From the NCBI GenBank assembly GCA_002105175.1, contig MCGE01000001.1:434001-498000 (forward strand): DNA of 64,000 nucleotides, in the 5' to 3' direction. Source of the DNA: Absidia repens. Taxonomy: Eukaryota; Mucoromycota; Mucoromycetes; Mucorales; Cunninghamellaceae. The translations under genes were made by a program, and so were the position numbers. Of this stretch, positions 11,001 to 20,615 are shown in pieces. Positions within the stretch are counted from its first letter, which is position 1, and every line of letters starts with the position of its first letter. The notes below the pieces were generated by a model. The model was given only the letters and a program-made list of their open reading frames with translations, was not told the DNA's origin and made no database searches.

Positions 11001-11826
11001 GCCACACCACCTTGCACAGTTTCGATACCACTCCAGGCATAAAGCTGATCAAGTAATCGGATTCTTGAATATTGTCAAAGAGAAGTTGATGGAGAGTATC
11101 CAGTGCCGCCAAACGTAAAGCCAAATCATGATCATGTTCAATCGTATCCAGCAGTTCTGTGATGCATTGACTGATGACATAGATGAATTGTTCAGATAGC
11201 AAATCCGGTAATAAATTCATGTTGTGACGATGTTGATATGGCTGATTTTTTTTGTATGGTGATGTTGTTCGAGTAACCCTAGAAGCAGGAATAGGTAAAG
11301 ATGCCGATATACATTCAATAGCCAACAATTTGATAATTTCAGTCGCACCAGAAGTAACGGCAGATACCACTTGATTAGAGTTTTGCTTATCACCATCACC
11401 GTCCAAACTGTTGATATTGGTGTTGCTTTGTCGAGTTTGGTTCAAGCAATTGGTAAAAAGAATGAGGTACTGTTTCATCAAGGTAGGTGTAAAAGTGCAA
11501 GCCCACGCGGTTTCGTTCAGAAGGAAGAGCAAGTTCTCCAAAACACCTTGTACAATGGTATCGGGACGAGTTGAGATTTGTGCAGTTTGTTTGAAGAGGC
11601 GTAGTAGAGAATATACAACGGTATCAATCAAAACCGCATCGATGGTAGTTTCAGGATCTTGAACACCATTCAACAATTGTAGCAAGTCAGATAAGCATGC
11701 GCCTGCAGTACGAGTGAAGTCGCGTGTCAGAGGCCCGTCGAATTTGTAGAGAGGATCGCATATAATGCGAATTTGCATAAATAAGTCACGTCGAGTATCA
11801 GTCAACTGTTCCTCCAGATCAGCCAT
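8092..11826 (-). CDS. TTI1: TELO2-interacting protein 1 (TTI1) homologue, HEAT-repeat protein
   Basis: Scaffold subunit of the TTT (TELO2-TTI1-TTI2) co-chaperone, which with Hsp90 matures PIKK kinases (TOR, ATM/ATR class). A single uninterrupted exon of 1244 codons, unusual beside its intron-rich neighbours. The N-terminal helical region (DLFMQIRIICDPLYKFDGPL) and the C-terminal block (HQAWPLIMNRLDD, FMDNVWPRYQRLL) resemble the conserved ends of TTI1. Between them are many alpha-helical HEAT-like repeats and several acidic, Asp-rich linkers (YDDDDDDNDDDGDGD). The length fits the family (about 1000-1300 aa). The start ATG at 11826 opens with MADLEEQLTDTRRDLF; no other Met lies close upstream. 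It is divergent from THP3 across a very short promoter. Assignment is from memory of family sequence patterns, not a search. Confidence 0.82.
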   Translation of the reverse strand: MADLEEQLTDTRRDLFMQIRIICDPLYKFDGPLTRDFTRTAGACLSDLLQLLNGVQDPETTIDAVLIDTVVYSLLRLFKQTAQISTRPDTIVQGVLENLLFLLNETAWACTFTPTLMKQYLILFTNCLNQTRQSNTNINSLDGDGDKQNSNQVVSAVTSGATEIIKLLAIECISASLPIPASRVTRTTSPYKKNQPYQHRHNMNLLPDLLSEQFIYVISQCITELLDTIEHDHDLALRLAALDTLHQLLFDNIQESDYLISFMPGVVSKLCKVVWQKQEKENNQVITYALDLLGDMVQTVMDNRFNKSFISNVDSLDDLKHLWHTISIRDKSLGSGTGNDDDDEDKSNNADGIHSTSANPQQGSIQVKRSQEWYTKSKSTLYTFFKDIMKISHHPNWNVRLAFVNLSYKLLTCCWATLDNCIPIFIDTMVQLIDDDYPQVATTCKERIAQLKSTRLFVATLMPKLKEGLYSAILSLPQQLISGDEQSKLYAMRRITGYTYFLQHHAGTVFDTSLNRISDGWLAALEIDKHSLNVLEEKQSARYIELENDGIMDEAEDHHPSRTVTFPKLRFTHLVTTATADQAAHMLNVIGRYAPVQRWLTHFMEYIQVDAFSNDNALSSLDQLLPQAAFVVHSLLAGAASTEIDDDISMDSMVTYDDDDDDNDDDGDGDQRLAKLELQQQAQRILKGMAETLMAATTTTLGSKNKKATAVMADNSTRVDLEGNRVVTLCLGLQIVSLAVGVLGKEKTTEHLITLLYPILAHLGSTNVAIHSYAMIALDNIALICGERNGRLLAMSNMDYIINSVSQRIWMLYDNPQAPLVLKALVHVCGLTSLDYLQDSVEEIFYALDRYHLHEGLCRQLCGVLVEIVQTAATSISAAAVVDSDGKRSSGNGDDDDDRNKSTVGSVSSPIEEFIKQHQQAKEDASTVFDTPSTMDDIGKYFMAQRKDGKEDKDILELMAQTEAAGKAQNNDDGNATDDGGDDAEGNQKADDSTIPLTNPQDLTLKIMLKSTHFLTSPSDQLRSQMLQLFTNGVRILATKTDKLDPVIHQAWPLIMNRLDDTTHYVAFYAAQLVQVLAETRGEFISQRFMDNVWPRYQRLLHQGDINMSKATLIYSTYSYPHRLQRCLLETLMRAADHIPLNQPVVLAMLESTTWLLSEIHVHPELQTLAIQLYLTLFRHHPDTVWLHVFTLLETPVLQPPQIRDDLDIKLNALVVPDWMAAHNKDYYTNAGRIMASMDQDPHV

Positions 11827-12071
11827 TCAGTGTAAAAAGAATAATCGCAAAGGGTAAAAAGAAGCAGAAAAAAAAAGTTCGAGATATACTGCAGGTGACT
11901 TTTGCCAGTCGGAGAGTAAAGTCAATTCCCATACAAAATGGAATAAAAATATTGAGAACCCCCATTTATTTTTTTTTTATTTTTTTCGTTGTCTTTTTTT
12001 TTTGTTTTTATTTTTTACTTCCCTCCTTTTTCTAATCTCACCCTTTCTTTTTAACCTTTAATTTTATCACA
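11827..12071. promoter_or_regulatory. Short bidirectional promoter between TTI1 and THP3
   Basis: About 245 bp separate the TTI1 start codon from the first visible THP3 coding exon. The right half (about 11970-12060) is strongly T/C-rich on the + strand, resembling a fungal pyrimidine-rich core promoter. Both genes must be driven from this interval unless THP3 has a further upstream exon. Confidence 0.5.
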
Positions 12072-14722
12072 CTGGCGAGCCAACAGAATACTACCGACCA
12101 ACAAGCTTGGTAAGTAATAGTACGGAACATGTTTGTCTAATTTGTTTTTCACCTCGTTAATTTTCTACTATTTTATATAGGGATCACGCAGCATGGCAGC
12201 AATATCATGAAGCCTATGCCAATGATCCTGCTTATGCTGCGTACTATCAACAATACCAAAATAGTGCGGATCAGCAGGCCTATTACGACTATTATTATCA
12301 ACAGCAACCAGCAACAACAACAGCGCAACAACAACAAGCTTATCAGTATGATTACAATTATGGATATGCTCATCAACCAAATGGTTACTATACTGAAGGT
12401 CATTCATATCAGCAACCTCATTCACAACCTGCTGCAACAGGTGCAGCGACTACAGCAACTACAAACTACAATCATAACCAGCAAAACCCACAAGCTCCTC
12501 CTTCATCCTTGACAACTGCTCCATCTGTGACGACAGCTCCAAAGTAATACCAATTTCATATACAGTTTATTATTATCTACTTAAATAATTTGACTTTTTT
12601 TATTTTTATTTTTCTATTTATCTTTACTGTAGTAGACCAAATATAGCCCAGCAACCAATGCCAAAACCACAGCAAACTACCCCCTTTAATGTAGCAAGAT
12701 TATCTGTGTCAAAGCCAACAGCTGGACTTGGTGGTGTCAAAAATTTAGGTAATCTTTTGATAAACGTCAAAGAATTGAGTAGATATGGTTATCGATTGAT
12801 GTATGTATTTTTTTTATCTCTTTAGGTAACAACATTAAAATGACAACTAAGAAAAACGGATCAATGAAACCACCATCCACTGTTGCTGCTCCTCCTCCTC
12901 CTCCCTCTCCTGCTTCTAGTGCTTCCACACCGCCTCAACAAACCAACCCTGAACCATTATCTATGGAATCATGGCCTGCTTGTTTAAAGTAAGTGTGATA
13001 TCGAACTGGGAGTAGATTGAACTGAATTAATATGTATCTTACTCTTTTTTCACAAATAGGGTATATGTTGAAGATGTGTTTCGATACAGTCCCCCGGAGT
13101 TACTGGATTTGGCTCAAAATGAACTTCGGAAAATGATCATGGAAAAACACAACGATGGCACACTATTAACCACTGATTGGTCTGAAATGGATTTGCCAAG
13201 GTAAGACATTAGAAAAATATGCTTTTTCCAACGAACTGATGATCATCCTTTTGTATGTAATAGCGCATGTGAAACTCCAGCAAATCGAAAATCAAAAAAG
13301 AAAAAAACGAATGCTACTAACAGTAAGAAAAAGGGTGTTTTAGCGACGATGGTCGAGGAAACACCTGAAGAGGAAGAGAAGAGGAAAAATAGGTTACGAC
13401 GATTCCAAGAAAGCAATACTTTGGCGAAACAACGACGGGCTTCCCCACCAGTACAGCTACCGCCTTTCTCCAATGTAAGTTGAAAAATGATACTTTTATT
13501 TGAATTCTAATGGTTATGGTGTTTTTATTTACTTAATTATTATTTTAACATAGGACGAAATGGATTGGGATCGACATATCATCATCGGCACAGCGACGAA
13601 CTTGGAAAAGAACTACTTGCGATTGACTTCAGCACCTGATCCTTCTACTGTGAGACCGTTGCCAGTTTTGAAAAAGACTTTGGAATTACTCAAATCAAAA
13701 TGGACAGAGGAACGAAATTATACTTACATTTGTGATCAATTTAAATCTCTGCGACAGGATTTGACAGTAAGTACAAACCTTCCAAAAAATAGAAGAAAAA
13801 AAAGGTGTGGGGGGAGAATACTTGCCGTTTTTTGACTTTTTTCTTTTGAAAAAAATAGGTTCAACATATCAAGAACGAATTCACTGTGCAAGTCTATGAA
13901 ATACATGCCCGAATCGCTCTGGAAAAGGTAACAAAAATAATAATTGAACTCCAAAACAAAACAACTCTCCTCCCACTCACCCATCTCTTGTAGGCTGATT
14001 TAGGGGAATTCAATCAGAACCAAACACAACTCAAATATCTTTATGCACAAGGTGTCCCTGGGCATGTTGATGAATTCACTTCTTACCGACTTTTGTACTT
14101 TTTGCATACTCAGAATTGGGCAGGCAAGACATAGAAAATCGAAGTGTGTTATTATAATTGTTGATGACCATACTAACCCAAATCTCATCCGCTTTTTCTT
14201 ATTAACGTTGGAATATAGATATCAACTCTGTGATGGCCAGCATTACCCCTGAACAAAAGAAATGTCCTTCAATACAGCATGCTCTAGATGTTAGATCTGC
14301 TATTGCTACTTCAAATTATCATCGACTCTTCAGGTTGTATACCTCGGCACCTAACATGGGAGGCTATTTGATGGATCAATTTGTGGAAAGAGAACGTGTA
14401 CAAGCTTTGATTATTCTTTGTAAATCGTAAGTTCCGTCTCCCCACCGCCCCAAAAAAAATATGCGATCATCATGTCTCTTTTATGGTACTGACCTTTCTT
14501 TGCCTTTTTGTTATTAGGTATCGCCCAAATTTGTCTTTGGATTTTATCGAAAAAGAGTTAGCATTTGAAAATCGTCAAACTTTTGCGAAGTTTTTACAGG
14601 AACAAGCCCGCATGCCTTCATCACAATTGACTTCAAATGTGCTGGATACCAAGTTGGCAACAGTTGGGCTGACTGATAGTCTGAAGAAGTACAAGAAGAT
14701 TGATATCAAGGGGCAATTGTAG
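12072..14722 (+). CDS. THP3: SAC3/GANP-domain protein of the THP3/LENG8 family
   Basis: Nuclear mRNA-processing factor; yeast Thp3 works with Csn12 in transcription elongation and splicing. Eleven exons can be followed from 12072-12109 through 12181-12543, 12633-12748, 12826-12988 and so on to 14518-14722. The N-terminus is Gln/Tyr-rich and disordered ([20 protein letters not shown]); the middle is Pro-rich and then basic; the C-terminal half is the SAC3/GANP/PCI-like region ([61 protein letters not shown]). One intron uses a GC donor (exon ends TGG GCA G, intron starts GCAAGA near 14122; acceptor at 14217). No in-frame ATG is visible in the first exon, so the start codon is unresolved. An AATAAA lies about 90 nt after the stop. 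Confidence 0.88.
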
Positions 14723-15239
14723 TATAGTATTCTATTATTTAGTTAGTTTTAGTTTAGTCATAGTATCGTTGTTATTATCCGTTTATATTTTTTTTCCTTT
14801 TTTTTTTGGAATAAACCACTGCAATTTTTATCACTTATGCTTGTCTATTGGAATGGGTTGTATTGGGAAGTGAGGGTAGGGTTGTGGAGAGAGCAGTGGA
14901 AACAAAACGGAGTCTGTGCCAGCTTGCACTCACATTTGACTGGATTATGCTCAAAAATACTGATCTGATCATCTACAATCCCTTTATCATGATAATGATT
15001 CAACGTTAGGGACTACTTTAACACTTTAGCTTTATATATTTGTATATTCATGTAGTTTTGTTCACTATTTTTATATGTATCTTAATAAAACATTTATGGA
15101 CTCTACTGGCTCTATTTTTTATTTATTTTTTATGTCAAACGCAAAAAAGGTCAAAAACAAATAAACGGATAGGATATATCGCTCGCCGCACGGCCTAAGC
15201 CGATTAATATGAATGGAGAGAACTGTCAAACATGTACTA
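14723..15239. other. THP3 3' UTR and spacer
   Basis: The segment after the THP3 stop carries a T-rich stretch and GGAATAAACC at about 14809, a probable poly(A) signal for THP3, and a second AATAAAA near 15082. No gene is visible. Similarity to copy E (59710 on) starts to be recognisable at about 15240. Confidence 0.5.
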
Positions 15240-16140
15240 GACTTCTGAGGGAGTGGGGAAAGTACTAATGGATAAGTTGAAAAACGGTGCAAAATGCTCT
15301 ACAGCGGCAACTACTCACATAGCACGAGCTAAATTCATTTGTATGATTGGTCGAACAGCAGTATACCTACTTTTGATATTAAGTGATATTAGACTGTCAA
15401 CCATTAGGGGAAAACGTAGTCATAGCGGGTGAATTAGAAAACAAGTGTTTGGTAAAAAATACTCACAAAACAGTTGCCAAGAGCTTTTTTTTTTTTTTAA
15501 ATATACAATGGAGTCAAAGGATGGTTTTCAAAACGTATATTTATTGAAGCATATTGGGAGATACTAAAACTAAAGGACTGGGGGGTATTCAATGTAAGAA
15601 GGGACTTGATGGAGGGAGACTAATGTGCTATCTGAAGAATAATCAACACTAATCTAAAGGGAATAATTGTTATAATGGGAACTAGCATATTGTACAAGAC
15701 ATAGGGAAACGAGAAAGACGAAACGGACACGTGTTGTTGAATCACAGCAACAAACGGTTAACACTAATCAAAAAGGATGATGGTAATAGAAAAAGGATCT
15801 ACCGCACAAGACATGAGAAAGACTAATGGGACATTTTTCATTAAAGTGTGTAAAAAGAGACATATTTTATTCAATTGTAGACCCAAACTAAGAATAAACC
15901 AAGCTAATGGAGGCACCAAAAAGCCAACTAATGGTATTTCAAAATACTGGATCCAAATGAAAGGGTTTCCCATGCATCCCGTAATCCCTGTTTTGAAAAC
16001 CTTTCTAAACTAGTCCTGACACTAATCTAAGTCCAGCATAATGTCAAAGAAGTTGAATGGCGGAGGAAAAAAAGAAGGAAAAAAAGTAATTGAAAAAGAA
16101 AGAGCGACGAAAAAAATAAAACTTCACGTGGACGGGATTT
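15240..16140 (-). repeat. Dispersed repeat family, copy C
   Basis: Inverted relative to copy A. On the minus strand it reads CACGTG (16125-16130), a pyrimidine-rich stretch, CCATTCAACTTC, the mini-ORF ATG-CTG-GAC-TTA-GAT-TAG (16022-16039), TGTCAGGACTAGTTTAG, the GGGATTACGGGATGCATGGG core, and then AATAAAA-bearing sub-repeats (for example TTTTATT at 15863 on the + strand). Its far end aligns with copy E and, reversed, with copy B as far as about 15240. No long open frame is present. Confidence 0.8.
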
Positions 16141-16190
16141 GAAATGACATTTTTCTCCTGTGTGAGGCGATGTTTTTTATTACAACCTTG

Positions 16191-16221
<31 letters not shown>

Positions 16222-16329
16222 TTGCAGCAAGCAACGTCCCGCAACATTTCAGCAGGTTGGCTCTATTCCCATAACGATGAACACTAACATTGAACAGTGC
16301 TGCTGTTTATTTCTCTTGATGTCTTTGGA

Positions 16330-16697
16330 GTCAAAATGGAGCAATCCAGCTTCGTCTAGTTTACTCCTTTCACCCTAGAATAGTTGTCATTCACCCTAGA
16401 ATATCATACCACTCTTTGTTACCTTGCGTTACGTTTTTTCTGCAATAAGATACACCAATTCCACACGATTCGTACTCACCGCATCATACCTCTAAACACA
16501 TTATCTTTCAATATGTGCCATGGTATTATTATTAGACTATATAGTTCAGTTTAGTTTAGTTTAGTTTAGTTTTCGCAGCTTATATCTGCATCTGAAATAA
16601 AATATATGTTGTCTTTTTGCTTTTATATCATCTCTTATACGTTTAGTATGACTTGCTGAGTCGTTAAATCCATATTGTACCGTAACATGTGCAGTAC

Positions 16698-16732
<35 letters not shown>

Positions 16733-17014
16733 AGAAGGAGGTGTCTGTGTGTAAAAAAATGGGTTTAGTCATGGGACAGTTGCAGTCGACAGTTGTGCGG
16801 TTCGTTTACTTTATAGTGATGGGCACTCAAATATAAGGAAGAGAGATGTGTTTCTTGAATTGGGTTAACAAACTGCAACAGTGGACATATGAAAATAATA
16901 AAAAAAAAAGGTATGTTGTGAAGGACGTATAAAAAACAGGCAGTGACGAGTGCTAAAATATGATGATTGAAGCGCATTGAAATGTATTCATATCTAGTTC
17001 ACCGGCATAACGGT

Positions 17015-17050
<36 letters not shown>

Positions 17051-17250
17051 ATGCCCGTTTTATTGTTGCAACATCTTGATCCCACATCCAAAGCCGATCA
17101 ACTTGAAATGCCTGAGACTTTTTACCCATAAAAAACAGAACTAACCAACCACGTACCCACTTTGTTCCTTTTCGCCCTTTATTATCATACTGCGTGGTTT
17201 AATGTTCTATTGTCAAGTAAAAAAGATGTTCTTATGACAGCACTTTCCGT
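16330..17250. repeat. Second dispersed block flanking copy C
   Basis: Sequence on the other side of the CACGTG box that recurs beside copies D (44440-44850) and E (60630-61350). Shared stretches include the CCTCTAA...ATATGTGCCATGGTATTATTATTAG region, TTTAGTTTAG arrays (here a perfect TTTAG tetramer at about 16551-16571), a CTTTTATATCATCTCTTATA stretch, T runs, and an end block with ATAAAAAACAG, CCAACCACGTACC and TTTGTTCCTTTTC. It contains A/T runs at about 16700-16730 and 17018-17048 and no coding frame. Confidence 0.65.
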
Positions 17251-17604
17251 GAAATTCGAATCCGTTCTTGTTAAACTGTACCATATGTTGTGATAGGATA
17301 AATGGAATTTTTTATTCGAAAAAAAGTGGTTGAAAAAACAAGAATGTATATATAATTTTGAACGGTAAAAATGGCAAGATATGATATGATAAATAATGAT
17401 TTTTATTTTTAGTTTCAAAAGGAGTGATCATAAAGAAAGCGGGGACTGTATGTATAATAAACTATGGTATGTACTAGATACGATGAATGATAACTAATAT
17501 GGGAATAAAATGGAGTATAACTATGTAACTAAAATATAAAATAATACTAAAATAAAAGAATATATATATACTAAATAGAGAGAGAGAGCGAGGGAGAGAT
17601 TTGA
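17251..17604. other. F-box gene 3' flank
   Basis: Very AT-rich segment with several AATAAA-like signals on both strands and an AG-rich stretch just before the F-box gene stop. It probably contains that gene's 3' UTR. No coding signal is seen. Confidence 0.4.
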
Positions 17605-19956
17605 TCACCAAACAAAGTTATCCAGACTTTGACATGTTAACTTGATATAACCATTGGGACTTTGGATCATCGAGCCCGAGCATTTTTGAGTCAAGTACGC
17701 CTTTTGAGGAGAATTCGAGTAACAGTCACGATGCATATCAATCCAGGGTCCAGTCATAGGGGAAGAGATGGAAGAGGGGGGAGGCGATCGCCAGAGTTGT
17801 TCCACGACCAAAGATAAAAAGAGACCATAATGTTGGGTTTTCCTATGATCCTTGGCTAAAGAGTGGTAATGAATATCTTCCAACGACAAAAAGTCCAATT
17901 GATGATCAGGGGCATAAATATGTACCAATGGTGTGGATTGAATGTATTCGTCTGCATTGTAGGGACTCCAGTCGTTGATGGAAACCAAAGGGAGAGGGTT
18001 GTCATAGTCATCGTCATCGTTGTTTTGACCTTGCTGATTGTGCATCCCAACATCACCCCCGTTGCCATAGTCGTCATCACCATCATCGTTGCCATGATCG
18101 CCATTCACACCGGTATCACCACCAGATACACCAATATCACGCTGACCATAAAAGTCCAACCCCTTCCCAGTCAATTCCTTCAATTTCGGGCACCTTGCCA
18201 TCCACTGAGTTATCATGTCCATTGCAGGCAGTTCGCAGGTTGATATGTCGAGCTTTTCGAGTCCGTGGGAGGGCAAACTGTTGTCATCATTTTCATCGTT
18301 GTCATCGCTGTCACCCTCGTCCTGATCCAAAGCTGTCGCAGTTGTGTCATGATCATGGTATTCCTGTTGTTTCTGTCCGCGTCTATTGTAATTGATTCTT
18401 CGTTTTTTCTTCGCTTGTTGTTGCTCAGCTGATTGGCGTTTTCCCCATAAGCAAGACTTGAAGGTGACTGATTGTAGTTTCAAAGAGACCAGGTGTGGAG
18501 CGGCGGACAATAAGACATCCATCACAATAACCTTGTGCTTGTTTGTTTTGAGTTGTAAAGTCGTCAAATGGGGCCACGTTTGCCGCCCATGGAAAAGAGA
18601 ATCCGTCATCAATTTTGGCAAAACCATGTCCAGTGAAATAGACAAATGTGAGAGTTGTATCAAGCTGGTACCGTTGCCAACATAAATTCGGTCACGATCA
18701 CTGAGCGTTCGTCCAGTTTGAGTCGTCATATCCAAACGTTCGAGTCGATTTCGTCCCATCATCCGCTGTTCCAATGGTGTGCTATTATGGTCACTGCTGC
18801 TGCTGTTGTTGTTGTTGCTGTTGTTGACATGATCATCCTCGTCCTCTCCATTAATCAATCCATTTCCAGTACCAGTACCACTGTATACCATCGAGTGAGC
18901 ATCAATCCAATCAATCCATCCGTGATGCGCCCAATACACCTCCAAGATATCATGTGTCAATGTAGTGTGAAGTCGCATTTCCTTTAGCTTTGTGAATGAG
19001 GTCGCCATATTGAATAATCGAGCACGGTAATTGTCGAACAATTGTGGTGTACGTAGTCGACGCCTAATATCATCATCCTTATTCACTTCTTCGATTTCCA
19101 AATCCAACCGTTCAATGCAAGGATACATGATAGCAAACAAGTCAAAGAATAAAGACGACGTCCTTGAGCTGATTTTGAGTCGTAAGGTGCGTATGTTGGG
19201 GAATTGTTGAATAGTGGTAATAGCAGCTGTGGTAGTCACGGTGGTAATGGGTGGTAGCGTTGCAGTAGTGGTCATGTTTTTGAATGAGACAGGTAAGCGT
19301 GGGTAGACAAAGCTGATAGATGTCAACACGGGGCAAGCACCATGAATGATATGAAGTAGGTTGGGATCCAATTCCAGTTCAGGGTCAGAGCGGTGTGAGT
19401 AATATGCAGTATCGCCTTTGGCCAAAGTTAACGAAACGAGATTGGCAAAATGACCCGCAGGACAAGTCATGACGATCATGGTGAATGAAGCATACGGTGA
19501 GCAACGGCCCCAAAAGGTATCAAGGTTGGTGGTGAGTTGATTGAGCTGATGGCCGCGATAAGTGAGCCACTGTCCAATACGCCAATCCCGGAAACTAATC
19601 GAAGTGAGCGATAGTTGCTTCAAGTGGTACCACAGCGGAACGTAAGGTGCATTTCCTAAATCGATCCGTTCCAAGAAGGCACAGTGCATTTCGATTGCTT
19701 TGATGTCCGTCATCTCCAGTCTCGAAGAGGCTCCAAGGATGTTTCTGATAAGATGACCAAGTGGTGGTATAGCGTTGTTTTCGTTAAGTACAGCAATCAA
19801 TCGTTTCATTTGATCAAAAGTGTATAGTGTGATGGAGTCATACAAATGTTGTCGAGCTACCTGTAACCATTGCTGACAAACTAAGGCACATTGTGGAAGT
19901 CGTTGTTGCGATAAGTGTTCAAATATGAGCCCGAGTAGTTCTGGTGGTAGGTCCAT
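17605..19956 (-). CDS. F-box protein with leucine-rich-repeat-like body
   Basis: Substrate receptor of an SCF ubiquitin ligase, by family inference. Single exon of 783 codons. The F-box is at residues 1-45 (MDLPPELLGLIFEHLSQQ, then CALVCQQWLQVARQHLY), the segment that binds Skp1. The rest has irregular leucine-rich repeats (LEMTDIKAIEMHCAFLERID, LVSLTLAKG, IRTLRLKISS, LERLDLEIEE, LVSLKLQSVTF) broken by low-complexity inserts rich in Asn/Ser, Asp and Gly. These inserts (for example around 18000-18120 and 18800-18840) look like expanding trinucleotide tracts. Such F-box/LRR proteins are often numerous in Mucoromycota. The target cannot be predicted. The ATG at 19956 is immediately before the F-box, so the start is well supported. 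Confidence 0.88.
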   Translation of the reverse strand: MDLPPELLGLIFEHLSQQRLPQCALVCQQWLQVARQHLYDSITLYTFDQMKRLIAVLNENNAIPPLGHLIRNILGASSRLEMTDIKAIEMHCAFLERIDLGNAPYVPLWYHLKQLSLTSISFRDWRIGQWLTYRGHQLNQLTTNLDTFWGRCSPYASFTMIVMTCPAGHFANLVSLTLAKGDTAYYSHRSDPELELDPNLLHIIHGACPVLTSISFVYPRLPVSFKNMTTTATLPPITTVTTTAAITTIQQFPNIRTLRLKISSRTSSLFFDLFAIMYPCIERLDLEIEEVNKDDDIRRRLRTPQLFDNYRARLFNMATSFTKLKEMRLHTTLTHDILEVYWAHHGWIDWIDAHSMVYSGTGTGNGLINGEDEDDHVNNSNNNNSSSSDHNSTPLEQRMMGRNRLERLDMTTQTGRTLSDRDRIYVGNGTSLIQLSHLSISLDMVLPKLMTDSLFHGRQTWPHLTTLQLKTNKHKVIVMDVLLSAAPHLVSLKLQSVTFKSCLWGKRQSAEQQQAKKKRRINYNRRGQKQQEYHDHDTTATALDQDEGDSDDNDENDDNSLPSHGLEKLDISTCELPAMDMITQWMARCPKLKELTGKGLDFYGQRDIGVSGGDTGVNGDHGNDDGDDDYGNGGDVGMHNQQGQNNDDDDYDNPLPLVSINDWSPYNADEYIQSTPLVHIYAPDHQLDFLSLEDIHYHSLAKDHRKTQHYGLFLSLVVEQLWRSPPPSSISSPMTGPWIDMHRDCYSNSPQKAYLTQKCSGSMIQSPNGYIKLTCQSLDNFVW

Positions 19957-20615
19957 TAATCAAGTATAAAAAATAACAATAAAAATAAATAAAAAAGAGC
20001 TTTTTTTTGTTTAAAAAAGAACGGAAAAAGTGAAAGAAATGAATTTTTTTTTTTTTTTTTTTTTTTTGGGAAAAACTCAACTTTCATCGAAATCTCATCG
20101 GCATCACACCTGATCTGGGATTAAAAATCACTATGCACTGAACTACTGAAAAAATCATCAAGATGCTATAAACATAGTGCCCATGTTTCAGTGCAATTTA
20201 GTCGCTGATAAAATTGATGCTGGTACTTTATAGTATATGATGATCCCTTTTAGATCGGTAGATTTTATTGCTATTATATTGAATGTATATTACGACTTTT
20301 TTTTCCCTAAAAAAATGAAGGAGCTGCCATTAATTTTTTTGGCTGCCCAATGGCTTGTCAAGAAATAAAATAAAAGGGAAACACACAAAAACCACACCTT
20401 GTCAAATTAGACTATTTTAACTAAAATACTCAATTATAAACCGACATGAAGCACTGTCTAGGATTGCTGTCTTTTCTCAGCAAGTCATATTTCTCGATCG
20501 ATGGATTTCGCTCAAGATCGGCGGGGGTTTAATTGTTTTTTTTTTTTTTTTTTTTTCCCTGGAGATTCCCCTTTCCTGAATAAAAAATTCTTTTCCCTTC
20601 CAGCCACTTAAATCC
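19957..20615. promoter_or_regulatory. Divergent promoter region, F-box gene and Siva-like gene
   Basis: Intergenic DNA with T runs at about 20044-20067 and 20536-20556 and no coding potential. It serves as upstream region for both flanking genes. The 3' portion (20590-20612) is pyrimidine-rich directly before the Siva-like ATG. Confidence 0.45.

Noticed and set aside
15777..16013. Plus-strand frame of 78 codons in repeat copy C, with a similar frame at 60238-60441 in copy E
   Set aside because: The two frames are antisense to the mini-ORF orientation and are not kept open in copies A, B and D, so they reflect shared repeat DNA rather than a protein.
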